This document shows, one piece after another, positions 8,484 to 17,799 of a stretch of 64,000 bases of DNA. Within the stretch, counting starts at the first letter, position 1. Each line of letters begins with the position of its first letter. The notes beneath the pieces were generated by a model. The model was not told the origin of the DNA. It searched no databases and saw only the letters and a program-made list of their open reading frames with translations. This stretch comes from Oscillospiraceae bacterium (GTDB lineage Bacteria; Bacillota; Clostridia; Oscillospirales; Oscillospiraceae): assembly GCA_017535635.1 (NCBI GenBank), contig JAFXTU010000050.1, positions 1-64,000 of the forward strand. Direction: 5' to 3'. A program made the translations under genes and the position numbers.

Positions 8484-9925
8484 TGAAACTGATTTCCCTT
8501 CTGAGAGATATTGAGGTCCTGGAGCTCCATGCCCCGGAGGACCTGGAGATAGGCGACCTCTGCTACGACAGCCGGAAGGTGACGCCCGGCGCCGCCTTTG
8601 TGGCGGTGCGGGGCTACGAGACGGACGGGCATCGCTTTATCCCCGCGGCGGCAGAGGCCGGGGCGGCGGTGGTGCTCTGCGAGGAGGCGCCGGCGGCGGA
8701 GGTGCCTTGGGTCCTGGTGAAGGACAGCCGGAGGGCCATGGCCATTTCGGCCGCCAACTTCTTCGGCCGTCCGGCGGAGGAGCTCACGGTGGTGGGCGTC
8801 ACGGGCACCAACGGCAAGACCACCACCACGAACCTTGTGCGCAGCCTTCTGACGGCCGTCACCGGCGAGGGCGTGGGCCTCATCGGCACCAACGAGAACA
8901 TCGTGGGAGACAGGGTCTATCCCGCCGAGCACACCACCCCCGAGAGCCGGGACCTGATGGCCCTTTTCCGGGAGATGGCGGACATCGGGGCGAAATACGC
9001 CGTCATGGAGGTCTCCTCCCACTCCCTGTATCTGGACCGGGTCTGCTGCGTCCCCTTCGCCGTGGGCTGCTTTACGAACCTGAGCCAGGACCATCTGGAT
9101 TTCCACAGGACCATGGACGCCTATCTGGAAGCGAAGATGAAGCTCTTCCCCCTGAGCCGGGCCGCCGCCGTGAACCGGGACGACGCCGCCGCGGAGAAGA
9201 TCCTCTCCGCCTTGAGCATCCCCGCGATCACCTACGGCCTGGGAGAAGATGCCGACCTCCGGGCGGTGAACCTGCGCCTGGAGCCGGACCGGGTGGAATT
9301 CACCGCCTGCTTCCGGGGCGAGGAGGCGGAAGCCTGCCTCCATATCCCCGGCCGCTTTTCCGTCTACAACGCCCTGGCGGCCATCGCCTGCTGCCTGAGC
9401 CTGGGACTGCCCCTGGCGTCGCTCTGCGCCGCCCTGGGGGAGTGCAAAAGCGTGAAGGGGCGGATGGAGGTGGTCCCCACCGGGCGGGACTTCACCCTCC
9501 TCATCGACTACGCCGTGACTCCCGACGCCCTGGAGAACATGCTCCGTACCGTGCGGGATACCGCCCGGGGGAGAGTGGGCGTCCTCTTCGGCTGCGGCGG
9601 GGACCGGGACCGGACCAAGCGGCCCAAGATGGCCCGGGTAGTGGGGAGCCTCGCGGACTACGTCATCGTCACCTCCGACAACCCCCGCACCGAGGACCCG
9701 GAGGCCATCATCCGGGAAATCCTGCCGGGCTTCCGGGGTCTGGACACCCCTGTGAAGGTCATCACCGACCGGCGGGAGGCCATCCGCTGGGGCATCGAGC
9801 ACGCCCAGGCGGGGGATACCCTGGTGCTGGCGGGGAAGGGCCACGAGACCTATCAGATCGTGGGCAGGACGAAATACCACATGGACGAGCGGGAGATCGC
9901 CGCCCAGGTCCTGGCCGGAATGTGA
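8483..9925 (+). CDS. murE: UDP-MurNAc-tripeptide synthetase MurE, meso-diaminopimelate type
   Basis: MurE adds the third stem-peptide residue to UDP-MurNAc-L-Ala-D-Glu in the cytoplasm, using ATP. The 480-residue protein has the ATP loop GVTGTNGKTTTTN (about residue 110), the central ligase domain with HTTPES and SSHSL, and a C-terminal domain with DNPR at 399-402. In characterised MurE enzymes DNPR marks meso-diaminopimelate specificity, so the cell wall is probably DAP-type. Start ATG overlaps the PBP stop by one base, so translation is coupled. The next gene is mraY; murF, which usually follows murE, is missing. Confidence 0.95.
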   Translation: MKLISLLRDIEVLELHAPEDLEIGDLCYDSRKVTPGAAFVAVRGYETDGHRFIPAAAEAGAAVVLCEEAPAAEVPWVLVKDSRRAMAISAANFFGRPAEELTVVGVTGTNGKTTTTNLVRSLLTAVTGEGVGLIGTNENIVGDRVYPAEHTTPESRDLMALFREMADIGAKYAVMEVSSHSLYLDRVCCVPFAVGCFTNLSQDHLDFHRTMDAYLEAKMKLFPLSRAAAVNRDDAAAEKILSALSIPAITYGLGEDADLRAVNLRLEPDRVEFTACFRGEEAEACLHIPGRFSVYNALAAIACCLSLGLPLASLCAALGECKSVKGRMEVVPTGRDFTLLIDYAVTPDALENMLRTVRDTARGRVGVLFGCGGDRDRTKRPKMARVVGSLADYVIVTSDNPRTEDPEAIIREILPGFRGLDTPVKVITDRREAIRWGIEHAQAGDTLVLAGKGHETYQIVGRTKYHMDEREIAAQVLAGM

Positions 9926-9963
9926 TGTCCGACGCCACTACGACGGATCGAGGATTTTGATCG

Positions 9964-10950
9964 ATGAGAATCCTGTTGGCATTCCTTATCTCCCTGGCGG
10001 TCACCATCATCATGGGCTTCCTTTTCATCCCGGTGCTGCGCCGGCTCAAGGCGGGCCAGAGCATCAAGCGGGACGGGCCCGTGTGGCACCTGAGCAAGGA
10101 GGGGACCCCCACCATGGGAGGCATCCTCTTCATCGCGGGCATCCTCTGCGCCGTGCTCCTGGCGGGGATCCCCGCGCTGCGGGCGGGGGACCACAGCGCC
10201 CTGAGCATGCTGGCCTTCAGCCTCATCCAGGGGGCCATCGGCTTTTTTGACGACTACATGAAGGTCCGCCATCACAAAAACGAGGGCCTGAAGGGGACGC
10301 AGAAGTTCCTGCTCCAGCTGGCGGTGGCGGTGGCCTTCATCCTCCTGCTGCGCTACCTGGGCTTCCTGAGCCCCAACCTCTACGTTCCCTTCCTGGACGT
10401 GACCGTGCCCCTGCCGGAGGCCCTGTACGTGGTCTTCGCCGCCTTCGTCATCCTGGGGACGGTGAACGCCGTGAATCTCACCGACGGGGTGGACGGCCTG
10501 GTGAGCGGGGTGACCCTCCCCGTGGCCCTCTGCTTCTGCGCCCTGGCCGCCGTCTGGGGGAAGAGCGGGCAGAGCCTCTTTGCCGCCGCCCTGGCGGCGG
10601 GGCTGCTGGGCTTCCTCTTCTTCAACTTCCACCCGGCCAAGGTCTTTATGGGGGACACCGGCTCCCTCTTCCTGGGGGGCGCCGTCTGCGCCCTGGCCTT
10701 CAGTCTGGATATGCCCCTGGTGCTGGTGCCTCTGGGCATCGTCTACATCTGCGAAGCCATGTCGGACATCATCCAGGTGGTCTATTTCAAGCTGAGCCGC
10801 GGGAAGCGGGTCTTCAAGATGGCCCCCATCCACCACCATTTCGAGAAATGCGGCTGGAGCGAAGTCAAGGTGTTCGCCGTGTTCAGCGGCGTGTCCCTCC
10901 TCTTCGCCCTGCTGACCTTCCTGGGCGTGCGCGGCCGCTACGGCCTGTGA
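9964..10950 (+). CDS. mraY: Phospho-N-acetylmuramoyl-pentapeptide transferase MraY
   Basis: MraY is the integral membrane enzyme that transfers phospho-MurNAc-pentapeptide to undecaprenyl phosphate, making lipid I. It is 328 residues with about ten hydrophobic segments. The family signatures KEGTPTMGG, FFDDYMK, NLTDGVDGL, NFHPAKVFMGDTGSLFLGG and the HHHFEKCGW loop are all present, including the catalytic aspartates of the DDY and GD motifs. It lies 38 bases after murE and 24 before ftsW, all in one direction. Confidence 0.97.
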   Translation: MRILLAFLISLAVTIIMGFLFIPVLRRLKAGQSIKRDGPVWHLSKEGTPTMGGILFIAGILCAVLLAGIPALRAGDHSALSMLAFSLIQGAIGFFDDYMKVRHHKNEGLKGTQKFLLQLAVAVAFILLLRYLGFLSPNLYVPFLDVTVPLPEALYVVFAAFVILGTVNAVNLTDGVDGLVSGVTLPVALCFCALAAVWGKSGQSLFAAALAAGLLGFLFFNFHPAKVFMGDTGSLFLGGAVCALAFSLDMPLVLVPLGIVYICEAMSDIIQVVYFKLSRGKRVFKMAPIHHHFEKCGWSEVKVFAVFSGVSLLFALLTFLGVRGRYGL

Positions 10951-10974
10951 CGCCGGATTCATAGGAGGATCTCC

Positions 10975-12192
10975 ATGCCGAACGTATACGACTTTCCCTT
11001 GTCCCAGCCGGAGGGGTCCCAGACCCTGCAGGAGGCCCCCAGGACGCGACGGAGAGGCCGCCCCGGGCATCTCGACCTGCCCTTCCTGCTCCTGACCCTG
11101 CTCCTCCTGGCCGTGGGGCTGGTGATGCTCCTCTCCTCCAGCTACGCCATCGCCTACTTTGAATCCGTCTCCAAGGGCGCGGAGGCCGCGCCCATGAGCT
11201 ATTTCACCAGCCAGCTCATCTATGCCGTCGGCGGCATCGTCGCCCTGATCATCGTCTCCTTCATCCCCCTGAGCTTCCTGCGCCGCTTTTCCGTTCCCGC
11301 CATCGTGGTGGCCTTCGGCCTCCTGCTGGGCGTGCTGCTCACCGGCCTCCGGGGCAACGGCGCCGTCCGCTGGATCGGCGTGGGCAGCCTCACCTTCCAG
11401 CCCTCGGAGCTGGTGAAGGCGGCGGTGATCCTGGCCTTTGCGGACTGGACCGTCCGCTTCGGCCCGAAAATGGGGGATTTCAAGCACGGAGTCCTGCCCT
11501 TCCTGGGGGTGCTGGGGATGTTCAGCTTCCTCCTCATGCAGCAGCCCCATCTCTCCGCCACCATCATCATCCTGGGGGTGGGAGCCCTCATGATGTACGC
11601 CGGGGGCACCCGCTGGTACTGGTTCGTGGCCGCCGCCGCGGCGGCGGCCATGGTGATCCTCTACCTCCGCAGCCATCAGGACTGGGTCATCGAGAAGGCA
11701 AAGGAAAACTACATGTTCGCCCGGGTCGCCGCCTGGCTGGATCCGGAGTCCCAGCGCCGGGGGGACGGCTGGCAGATCCTCCAGTCCCTCTACGCCATCG
11801 GCTCCGGCGGACTCCTGGGCCTGGGCCTGGGGAACAGCCGCCAGAAGTACCTCTACCTCCCCGAGGCGCAGAACGACTACATCTTCTCCATCATCTGCGA
11901 GGAGCTGGGCTTCGTGGGAGCGGTGCTCATCCTGCTCCTCTTCGCCATGCTCATTCTCCGGGGCTTCTGGCTGGCGCTCCAGTGCAAGGACCAGTTCAAC
12001 CGCATGATGGTCATCGGCTTTACCGGCCTCATCGCCATCCAGGTTTTCCTGAACGTGGGGGTGGTGACGAACCTCCTGCCCTCCACAGGCATTTCCCTGC
12101 CCTTCTTCAGCTCCGGCGGCACGGCGCTGATCGTGCAGCTGGCGGAGGTGGGCCTGATCCTCTCCGCCTCCCGGGAGATCGGGAACAAGTGA
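10975..12192 (+). CDS. ftsW: Peptidoglycan glycosyltransferase FtsW (SEDS family)
   Basis: FtsW polymerises lipid II at the septum together with its class B PBP. The 405-residue protein has a cytosolic N-terminal tail of about 38 residues and about ten transmembrane helices. The family motifs LSFIPL-like loop, GAVRWIGVGSLTFQPSELVK, and GLGLGNSRQKYLYLPEAQND (split here across residues about 280-300) are present, as is the C-terminal TGISLPFFSSGGTALI. The aspartate after the PEAQ motif, needed for polymerase activity in RodA/FtsW, is present. Ribosome binding site AGGAGG lies 8 bases upstream of ATG. murD, which normally sits between mraY and ftsW, is absent. Confidence 0.95.
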   Translation: MPNVYDFPLSQPEGSQTLQEAPRTRRRGRPGHLDLPFLLLTLLLLAVGLVMLLSSSYAIAYFESVSKGAEAAPMSYFTSQLIYAVGGIVALIIVSFIPLSFLRRFSVPAIVVAFGLLLGVLLTGLRGNGAVRWIGVGSLTFQPSELVKAAVILAFADWTVRFGPKMGDFKHGVLPFLGVLGMFSFLLMQQPHLSATIIILGVGALMMYAGGTRWYWFVAAAAAAAMVILYLRSHQDWVIEKAKENYMFARVAAWLDPESQRRGDGWQILQSLYAIGSGGLLGLGLGNSRQKYLYLPEAQNDYIFSIICEELGFVGAVLILLLFAMLILRGFWLALQCKDQFNRMMVIGFTGLIAIQVFLNVGVVTNLLPSTGISLPFFSSGGTALIVQLAEVGLILSASREIGNK

Positions 12193-12202
12193 GGGCGGCG
12201 GC

Positions 12203-13339
12203 ATGAACTTTCTCTTCGCCTGCGGCGGCACCGGGGGGCACATCAACCCCGCCGTGGCCGCGGCCCAGCGCATCCGCGCTCTGATGCCCGACGCCGGGAT
12301 CCTTTTCGTGGGCGCTCAGGACAACATGGAGATGGAGCTGGTCCCCCGGGAGGGCTTTCCCATCCGGGGCATCCCCGTGGGGAACCTGCACCGGAGCCTG
12401 AAGCCGGGAGAAGTGCTCCATAACCTCCGCTCCGCCGTCCTCCTGGAGAAGGGACTCCGGGAATCCGGGCGGATCCTTCGGGAATTCCAGCCCGACGCGG
12501 TGCTGGGCACGGGAGGCTATGTCTGCTATCCCGTCCTTCGGGCGGCGTCGGCCCTGGGCATCCCCACCCTCCTCCACGAGGCGAACGCCCAGCCGGGGCT
12601 GACCACCAGGATGCTGGAAAAATACACGGATCGGATGATGGTCGCCTTTCAGGAGGGAAAAAGCGGCTATCGGGACCCGGACCGGGTCCTCACCGTGGGG
12701 ATGCCGGTCCGCGCCGGCTTCCGGGAGACGGACCGGGCCCAGGCCCGGCAGCGCCTGGGGCTGGACGAGCGGCCCTTTCTCCTCTCCTTCGGCGGCAGCC
12801 TGGGGGCATTCAAGCTCAACGCCGCCGTGGCGGCGCTCATCGCGGAAAATGAAAAGACCGGGGCCTTTCGCCTCCTGCACGCCGCCGGCGGCGGGGAAGA
12901 GGGAATGAAGGCCATGAGAGAGCTCCTGGCGCAGCGCGGGGTCACGGAGCCGAAATGGACGGAGATCCGTCCTTACATCTACGATATGCCCCAGGCCATG
13001 GCCGCCGCCGACCTGATCCTCTGCCGGGCCGGAGCGTCCACTTTGGGCGAGCTCTGTGCCGTGGGCCGGGGGGCCATCCTCGTGCCCTATCCCTACGCCA
13101 CGGGGAACCACCAGGAGAAAAACGCCCGCCTTCTGGAGAAGACCGGCGGCGCGAGGGTCCTCCCGGACGGAGAGCTCACGGGAGAAACGCTGGGGGCGCT
13201 GGTGAGGGAGCTGGTCCGGGACGGGGCGGCCCTTCGGGAGATGGGCCGGGCCCTGAAAAGCCTGGACCGGCCGGATTCCCTGGACGTCATCGTGGAGGAG
13301 ACCCTCCGGCTGACGGAAAAGAAAGCAAAAGGGCAGTGA
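12203..13339 (+). CDS. murG: UDP-GlcNAc transferase MurG (lipid II synthase)
   Basis: MurG adds GlcNAc to lipid I on the inner face of the membrane to make lipid II. The protein is 378 residues, a GT-B fold glycosyltransferase. The N-terminal glycine loop GGTGGHINPAVA, the HEANAQPG motif, the second glycine loop SFGGSLGA, and the UDP-GlcNAc binding region CRAGASTLGEL with PYATGNHQEKNA match the family. It lies 10 bases after ftsW and 41 before murA. Confidence 0.96.
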   Translation: MNFLFACGGTGGHINPAVAAAQRIRALMPDAGILFVGAQDNMEMELVPREGFPIRGIPVGNLHRSLKPGEVLHNLRSAVLLEKGLRESGRILREFQPDAVLGTGGYVCYPVLRAASALGIPTLLHEANAQPGLTTRMLEKYTDRMMVAFQEGKSGYRDPDRVLTVGMPVRAGFRETDRAQARQRLGLDERPFLLSFGGSLGAFKLNAAVAALIAENEKTGAFRLLHAAGGGEEGMKAMRELLAQRGVTEPKWTEIRPYIYDMPQAMAAADLILCRAGASTLGELCAVGRGAILVPYPYATGNHQEKNARLLEKTGGARVLPDGELTGETLGALVRELVRDGAALREMGRALKSLDRPDSLDVIVEETLRLTEKKAKGQ

Positions 13340-13380
13340 TCCGCATAGGATGAGACAGATTTCCATGCGGAGGAACGGAT

Positions 13381-14664
13381 ATGAGCGTATATAAGATCAT
13401 CGGGGGACGCAGGCTGGAGGGCAGCGTGCGTGTCCAGGGCGCGAAAAACAGCGCCCTTCCGCTGCTGGCCGCCTCCGTCCTGTCGGAGGGCATCAGCGTC
13501 TTTCGCAACTGCCCGCGCCTCAGCGACGTGCGGGCTACGGTGGAGATCCTGCGGCATGTGGGCTGCCGGGTCTACGCCGAGGGGGACGCCCTCTATGTGG
13601 ACGCCTCCGGCCCCATCCTGCCGGAGGTCCCGGATGAGCTCATGCGGGAGATGCGCTCCAGCGTCATCTTCCTGGGCGCGCTGCTGAGCCGCTGCGGAGA
13701 GGTCACCCTCTCCCTCCCCGGCGGCTGCGAGCTGGGTCCCCGGCCCGTGGACCTTCACCTTCGGGCCCTGCGCTGCCTGGGCGCCGAGATCACGGAGGCC
13801 GCCGGGCGGATCTGCTGCCGGGCAGGGAGGCTGACGGGGGCGCGGATCCAGCTCCCCGCCGTCAGCGTTGGGGCTACGGAGAACGCCATGCTGGCCGCCG
13901 CCAGGGCGGAGGGGACCACGGTCATCTCCGGCGCGGCGAGAGAGCCGGAGATCGCGGATCTCCAGGCCTACCTCCGGGAAGCGGGCGCGCTGGTCTCCGG
14001 CGCGGGGAGCGGCGTCATCCGGATCCGGGGCGTGGATAAGCTCCGGGGCGCGGAGCATCGGATCATTCCGGACCGCATCGCTGCCGCCACCTATCTCTCC
14101 GCCGCCGCGGCGGCCGGGGGAAGGATCCGGCTCTACGACGTTCTGCCGGAGCAGCTGGCCCCCGTTCTGCAGACCATGCGGCAGCTGGGCTGCTCCGTTT
14201 CCGCCGGGGAGGGGATCGTCGTCCTGGAACGAAAGGGCCCGCTCACGTCTCCGGGGCCGATCATCACCCGGCCCTATCCCGGCTTTCCCACGGACGCCCA
14301 GCCCCCCGTCATGGCCGCCTGCCTGCTGGCGGAGGGGACCACGGTGTTCATCGAGACGATCTTCGAGAGCCGCTTCCGCCATGTGCCGGACCTCCGGCGG
14401 ATGGGAGCGGAGATACAGACCGACGGAAAGACCGCCGTGATCCGCGGGGTGAAGGCCCTGCGGGGCGCGGAGGTGGAGGCCGCCGACCTTCGGGGCGGCG
14501 CTGCCCTGGTGGCAGCGGCCCTGGCGGCGGAGGGAGAGAGCACCGTCCGGGGGCTGAGGCACCTGGACCGGGGCTATGAGGAGCTGGAGACCACGCTGGG
14601 GTCCCTGGGGGCGGAGATCCGCCGTCAGGACGGCGGTGACGAAGGGGAGCAGAGCGATGGATGA
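13381..14664 (+). CDS. murA: UDP-N-acetylglucosamine 1-carboxyvinyltransferase MurA
   Basis: MurA transfers enolpyruvate from PEP to UDP-GlcNAc, the first committed step of peptidoglycan synthesis. The protein is 427 residues with the internally repeated EPT fold. The N-terminal GAKNSALPLLAAS motif is present, and the catalytic loop LPGGCELGPRPVDLH keeps the reactive cysteine (C116) that fosfomycin modifies. The later TRPYPGFPTDAQPP motif is also present. Its location inside the dcw cluster between murG and ftsQ is common in clostridia. The end overlaps ftsQ by 8 bases. A second murA paralog elsewhere in the genome is usual in Firmicutes but cannot be seen here. Confidence 0.95.
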   Translation: MSVYKIIGGRRLEGSVRVQGAKNSALPLLAASVLSEGISVFRNCPRLSDVRATVEILRHVGCRVYAEGDALYVDASGPILPEVPDELMREMRSSVIFLGALLSRCGEVTLSLPGGCELGPRPVDLHLRALRCLGAEITEAAGRICCRAGRLTGARIQLPAVSVGATENAMLAAARAEGTTVISGAAREPEIADLQAYLREAGALVSGAGSGVIRIRGVDKLRGAEHRIIPDRIAAATYLSAAAAAGGRIRLYDVLPEQLAPVLQTMRQLGCSVSAGEGIVVLERKGPLTSPGPIITRPYPGFPTDAQPPVMAACLLAEGTTVFIETIFESRFRHVPDLRRMGAEIQTDGKTAVIRGVKALRGAEVEAADLRGGAALVAAALAAEGESTVRGLRHLDRGYEELETTLGSLGAEIRRQDGGDEGEQSDG

Positions 14665-15418
14665 GACGAGAGAGGCCGGCCGGCAGCCCCGTCGGCGCAA
14701 AACGGTGAGCGGCGGCAAACTGCGCCTTCTCCGCTATCTTCTGGCAGCGGCGGCCATGCTGCTGGCGGCCAACATTTTCTTTGAGATTTCCGATATACAG
14801 GTGAAGGGAAATGTGATATACTCCGAGGGGGAGATCCGGGAAGCCTCCGGGCTCCGGGTGGGGGACAGCGGCCTCCTGGCCGCCAGGACCCTGATCTCCC
14901 GCCGCATCCGCCGGGCGCTGCCCGGCATCAGCGAGGCCTCCGTCTCCCTGGTGCTGCCGGATCAGATGGTGATCACCGTAAAGGAGACCTCTGCGATGGC
15001 CGTGCTGGAGACTGCCTCCGGCCCGGTCCTCCTGAGTGAGGACTGCCGGGTGGTGGGGGGCTTTCGGGGAAATGAAAGCGAGCTGATCCGCCTCCGGGGC
15101 ATCGAGCCCCTGGAAACGGCGGAGGGAGATCCCCTCCAGGTCCCGGAAACGGAGAGCACCAAGCTGAGCTACCTGCGGGAGATCCTTCCGCTCCTGAGCG
15201 AAATGGGGCTTCAGGGCGAAATTCAGGATATGGATATCTCCAATGTGAGCAACCTGCAGTTCACCTATCTGGGGCGCTACACCGTCCGGATGGGGAAGCA
15301 GGAGGGGGTCGGCGGAAAGCTGGACCTCATGCGGCGGATCGCGGAGAACCTGGGGATCGGGGACAGCGGAATGCTGGATATGTCCGTGCCCCAGGAGGGA
15401 CACTACTTCCCGGGCTGA
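14657..15418 (+). CDS. ftsQ: Cell division protein FtsQ/DivIB
   Basis: A bitopic divisome protein of 253 residues. A basic cytosolic tail (RQPRRRKTVSGGK) precedes one transmembrane segment (LRYLLAAAAMLLAANIFF). The POTRA domain starts directly after it (FEISDIQVKGNVIYSEGEIRE, split across this boundary), followed by the beta domain. The (I/V)xGN...YSEGEI pattern is the family hallmark. Start ATG at 14657 overlaps the murA end by 8 bases, with GAAGGGGAG 8 bases upstream. The order murA-ftsQ-ftsZ supports the call. Confidence 0.9.
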   Translation: MDETREAGRQPRRRKTVSGGKLRLLRYLLAAAAMLLAANIFFEISDIQVKGNVIYSEGEIREASGLRVGDSGLLAARTLISRRIRRALPGISEASVSLVLPDQMVITVKETSAMAVLETASGPVLLSEDCRVVGGFRGNESELIRLRGIEPLETAEGDPLQVPETESTKLSYLREILPLLSEMGLQGEIQDMDISNVSNLQFTYLGRYTVRMGKQEGVGGKLDLMRRIAENLGIGDSGMLDMSVPQEGHYFPG

Positions 15419-15455
15419 TACAGAAGAAACCCGGGCCGGGTCAGGGGAGAGAGAT

Positions 15456-16523
15456 ATGGCAGAGATCATCAACATGAAGGTCGTCGGCGTAGGCGGCGCC
15501 GGCAGCAACGTAGTCAGCCGCATGAAGCGCGGCGGCATGGACGGCGTGGGTTACGCCTGCATCAATACGGACCGGAGCGCCCTTTCTTCGGCCGCCGCGG
15601 AGGAAAAACTGCAGATCGGCGAGCGCCTCACCAAGGGCCAGGGGGCCGGGAGCCGGCCGGAGGTGGGGCTCCTGGCTGCCGAGGAGGGCAAAAACGCCAT
15701 CTCCAAGCTCTTTGAAGACGTGGACGCGGTTTTCCTCACCGCCGGCATGGGCGGCGGCACCGGCACCGGGGCTTCCCCCGTGGTGGCGGAAGCGGCCCGC
15801 GCTGCCGGGGCCCTCACCATCGGGGTGGTCTCCCTGCCCTTCCGCTGGGAGGGGGCGCGGAAAATGCGCACGGCGGAGCAGGGCGTCCAGGCGCTGCTGG
15901 AGCAGGTGGACACGCTCTTCGTCATTCCCAATGACAACCTGGGAAAGATCGCGGGCAAGGTCAGCTTTGCCAAGTCCTTCGACATCTCCGACGAGATCCT
16001 GAACCGGGCCGTGGGCGGCATCGCGGACCTGCTGAGGAGCACCGGCTTCATCAACCTGGATTTTGCCGACCTGAAGACCGTCCTCCGGGGCAGCGGCCTG
16101 GCCCACCTGGGCATCGGAGAGGCCAGCGGCAAGAGCAAGGTGGAGGAGGCCGCCGCCCAGGTCATCCGCAGCGAGCTGATGGAGACCGGCATCGCCGGAG
16201 CGCGGAGGCTCATCGTCAACGTCATCATCTCCCAGGACCTGCCCATGGACGACGTCTCCGCCGTCATGGAGCGCATCCAGGCCGCCGCCCATCCCGACGC
16301 CAACATCATCTTCGGCATCGGCTTCGACGAGAAGCTGGTGGATGCCCTCCGGGTCATCGTCATCGCCACGGACTTCGACGGCAGCGCCGTCAGGGAAGCC
16401 GACGCCGCCGCGGCGGAGGAGGTGGCCCAGGTGGCCGAAAAGCAGAGAACGGCGCCGCCCGCCGGGACGGAGGGCGACGCCCAGGATGATGACTGGGAAG
16501 TCTGGAAGAAGTTTTTCGATTAG
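15456..16523 (+). CDS. ftsZ: FtsZ paralog 1 (tubulin-like GTPase)
   Basis: The first of two tandem FtsZ proteins, 355 residues. The N-terminal [12 protein letters not shown], the tubulin signature [14 protein letters not shown] and the synergy loop NLDFADLKTV with its catalytic aspartates are all kept, so it should bind and hydrolyse GTP. It differs from the second copy in the region after IPNDNL, where the usual RL(x)5(D)K/A(F)R(E/I)AD helix reads GKIAGKVSFAKSFDISDE, and in its short acidic tail ending EVWKKFFD. It is the last gene before a hairpin and is 37 bases after ftsQ with ribosome binding site GGGGAGAG. It is probably a divergent duplicate with a modified partner surface or a modulatory role; that is inference. 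Confidence 0.9.
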   Translation: MAEIINMKVVGVGGAGSNVVSRMKRGGMDGVGYACINTDRSALSSAAAEEKLQIGERLTKGQGAGSRPEVGLLAAEEGKNAISKLFEDVDAVFLTAGMGGGTGTGASPVVAEAARAAGALTIGVVSLPFRWEGARKMRTAEQGVQALLEQVDTLFVIPNDNLGKIAGKVSFAKSFDISDEILNRAVGGIADLLRSTGFINLDFADLKTVLRGSGLAHLGIGEASGKSKVEEAAAQVIRSELMETGIAGARRLIVNVIISQDLPMDDVSAVMERIQAAAHPDANIIFGIGFDEKLVDALRVIVIATDFDGSAVREADAAAAEEVAQVAEKQRTAPPAGTEGDAQDDDWEVWKKFFD

Positions 16524-16537
16524 TTTTCGACGGGATC

Positions 16538-16575
16538 ACCGGCGGGCAAAAATTTGCCCGCCGGTATGCTTTTCC
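16538..16575 (+). terminator. Hairpin between the two ftsZ genes
   Basis: A 13-bp perfect inverted repeat (16538-16550 with 16553-16565) is followed by a weak T-rich stretch (GCTTTTCC). It likely ends or attenuates the long dcw transcript before the second ftsZ promoter. Confidence 0.6.
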
Positions 16576-16578
16576 CTA

Positions 16579-16607
16579 TTGACCATTGCCTCTCTTTGAG
16601 ATAAAAT
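16579..16607 (+). promoter_or_regulatory. Sigma-A promoter of the second ftsZ
   Basis: TTGACC (16579-16584), 17-base spacer, TAAAAT (16602-16607), about 45 bases upstream of the ftsZ start. Confidence 0.75.
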
Positions 16608-16651
16608 CCAATATATCATACTGTCAATATGTGTACGGGGAGGAAATGACC

Positions 16652-17725
16652 ATGCCGTTTGATTTTGAGACCGGTCCCGATAATGTGGTAAATATAAAGG
16701 TCGTGGGCGTCGGCGGCGCCGGAAACAACGTCGTCAACCACATGGTGGAGGAGGGCGTGCAGGGCGTCGAGTTCATCGCCATCAACACCGACAAGCAGGT
16801 GCTGGGCGCCTCCCGGGCGGACCAGAAGCTCCAGATCGGCGAAAAGCTGACCCACGGGCAGGGCGCGGGCTCCGATCCCGAGGTGGGCAAGCGCAGCGCC
16901 GAGGAGGACCGCAACAACATCACCAAGCTCTTTGAGGACACGGATATGGTCTTCATCACCGCCGGCATGGGCGGCGGCACCGGCACCGGCGCAGCCCCCG
17001 TGGTGGCGGACATCGCCAAGGAGCAGGGCATCCTCACCGTGGGCGTGGTCACCAAGCCCTTCGGCTTCGAGGGCCGGAAGCGCATGCTCCAGGCCGACGC
17101 CGGGATCCAGGAGCTCATCGGCAAGGTGGACTCCCTTCTCATTATACCCAACGACCGGCTGAGATATGCCTCCGATCAGAAGATCACCATGATCAACGCC
17201 TTCCGCATCGCCGACGAGGTGCTGCTCCAGGCGGTCACCAGCATTTCCGACCTCATCAAGAACACCGGCTTCATCAACCTGGACTTTGCCGACGTCACCA
17301 CCGTCATGAAGGACGCGGGCAAGGCCCACATGGGCGTGGGCCACGCCTCCGGCAAGAACAAGGCCGAGGACGCGGCCAAGATGGCCGTCACCAGCCCGCT
17401 GATGGAGACCTCCATCAACGGGGCCAAGGGCGTCCTGGTGAACATCGTGGGCTCCACGGATATGGGCCTGGAGGAAGTGGACATCGCCGCCGGCCTGGTG
17501 CAGGCCGCCGCCCATCCCGACGCCAACATCATCTTCGGCGCCTCCTTCGACGACAGCATGGAGGATGAGATCCGGGTCATCGTCATCGCCACCTGCTTCG
17601 ACGGCGAGGACGCCGGGAAGCTCCCCCGGCAGGAAAAGGAAGAGAAGGCTCCCGAGCCCAAGTCCCAGGAGACCCAGGCCAAGCGCGGGAACGAATTCGA
17701 CGACATTCTGAAGATCTTCAACTGA
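16652..17725 (+). CDS. ftsZ: FtsZ, canonical cell division GTPase
   Basis: The second tandem FtsZ, 357 residues, forms the Z ring. It has [45 protein letters not shown], and the synergy loop [10 protein letters not shown], all close to consensus. A linker rich in charged residues leads to a short C-terminal peptide, [10 protein letters not shown], of the kind that binds membrane anchors such as SepF or FtsA. Start: ATG at 16652 has GGGGAGGA 8 bases upstream; the ATG at 16646 is too close to it. Own promoter and terminator make it a monocistronic unit, so its dose can be set apart from that of the upstream paralog. Confidence 0.95.
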   Translation: MPFDFETGPDNVVNIKVVGVGGAGNNVVNHMVEEGVQGVEFIAINTDKQVLGASRADQKLQIGEKLTHGQGAGSDPEVGKRSAEEDRNNITKLFEDTDMVFITAGMGGGTGTGAAPVVADIAKEQGILTVGVVTKPFGFEGRKRMLQADAGIQELIGKVDSLLIIPNDRLRYASDQKITMINAFRIADEVLLQAVTSISDLIKNTGFINLDFADVTTVMKDAGKAHMGVGHASGKNKAEDAAKMAVTSPLMETSINGAKGVLVNIVGSTDMGLEEVDIAAGLVQAAAHPDANIIFGASFDDSMEDEIRVIVIATCFDGEDAGKLPRQEKEEKAPEPKSQETQAKRGNEFDDILKIFN

Positions 17726-17742
17726 GCCTGTGTACTCGGTGA

Positions 17743-17782
17743 GGCTGTTGCAAGACGGAAGTTTTGCAACAGCCCCTTTTTT
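17743..17782 (+). terminator. Terminator after the second ftsZ
   Basis: Perfect 11-bp stem GGCTGTTGCAA (17743-17753) with 17764-17774 and a 10-base loop, followed by CCTTTTTT. Confidence 0.88.
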
Positions 17783-17799
17783 CACGGGAGGTCGCTTTA

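Noticed and set aside
9853..12273. Long minus-strand frame under mraY, ftsW and murG (806 codons)
   Set aside because: It lies entirely opposite well-identified membrane and cell wall genes and has only low-complexity composition.
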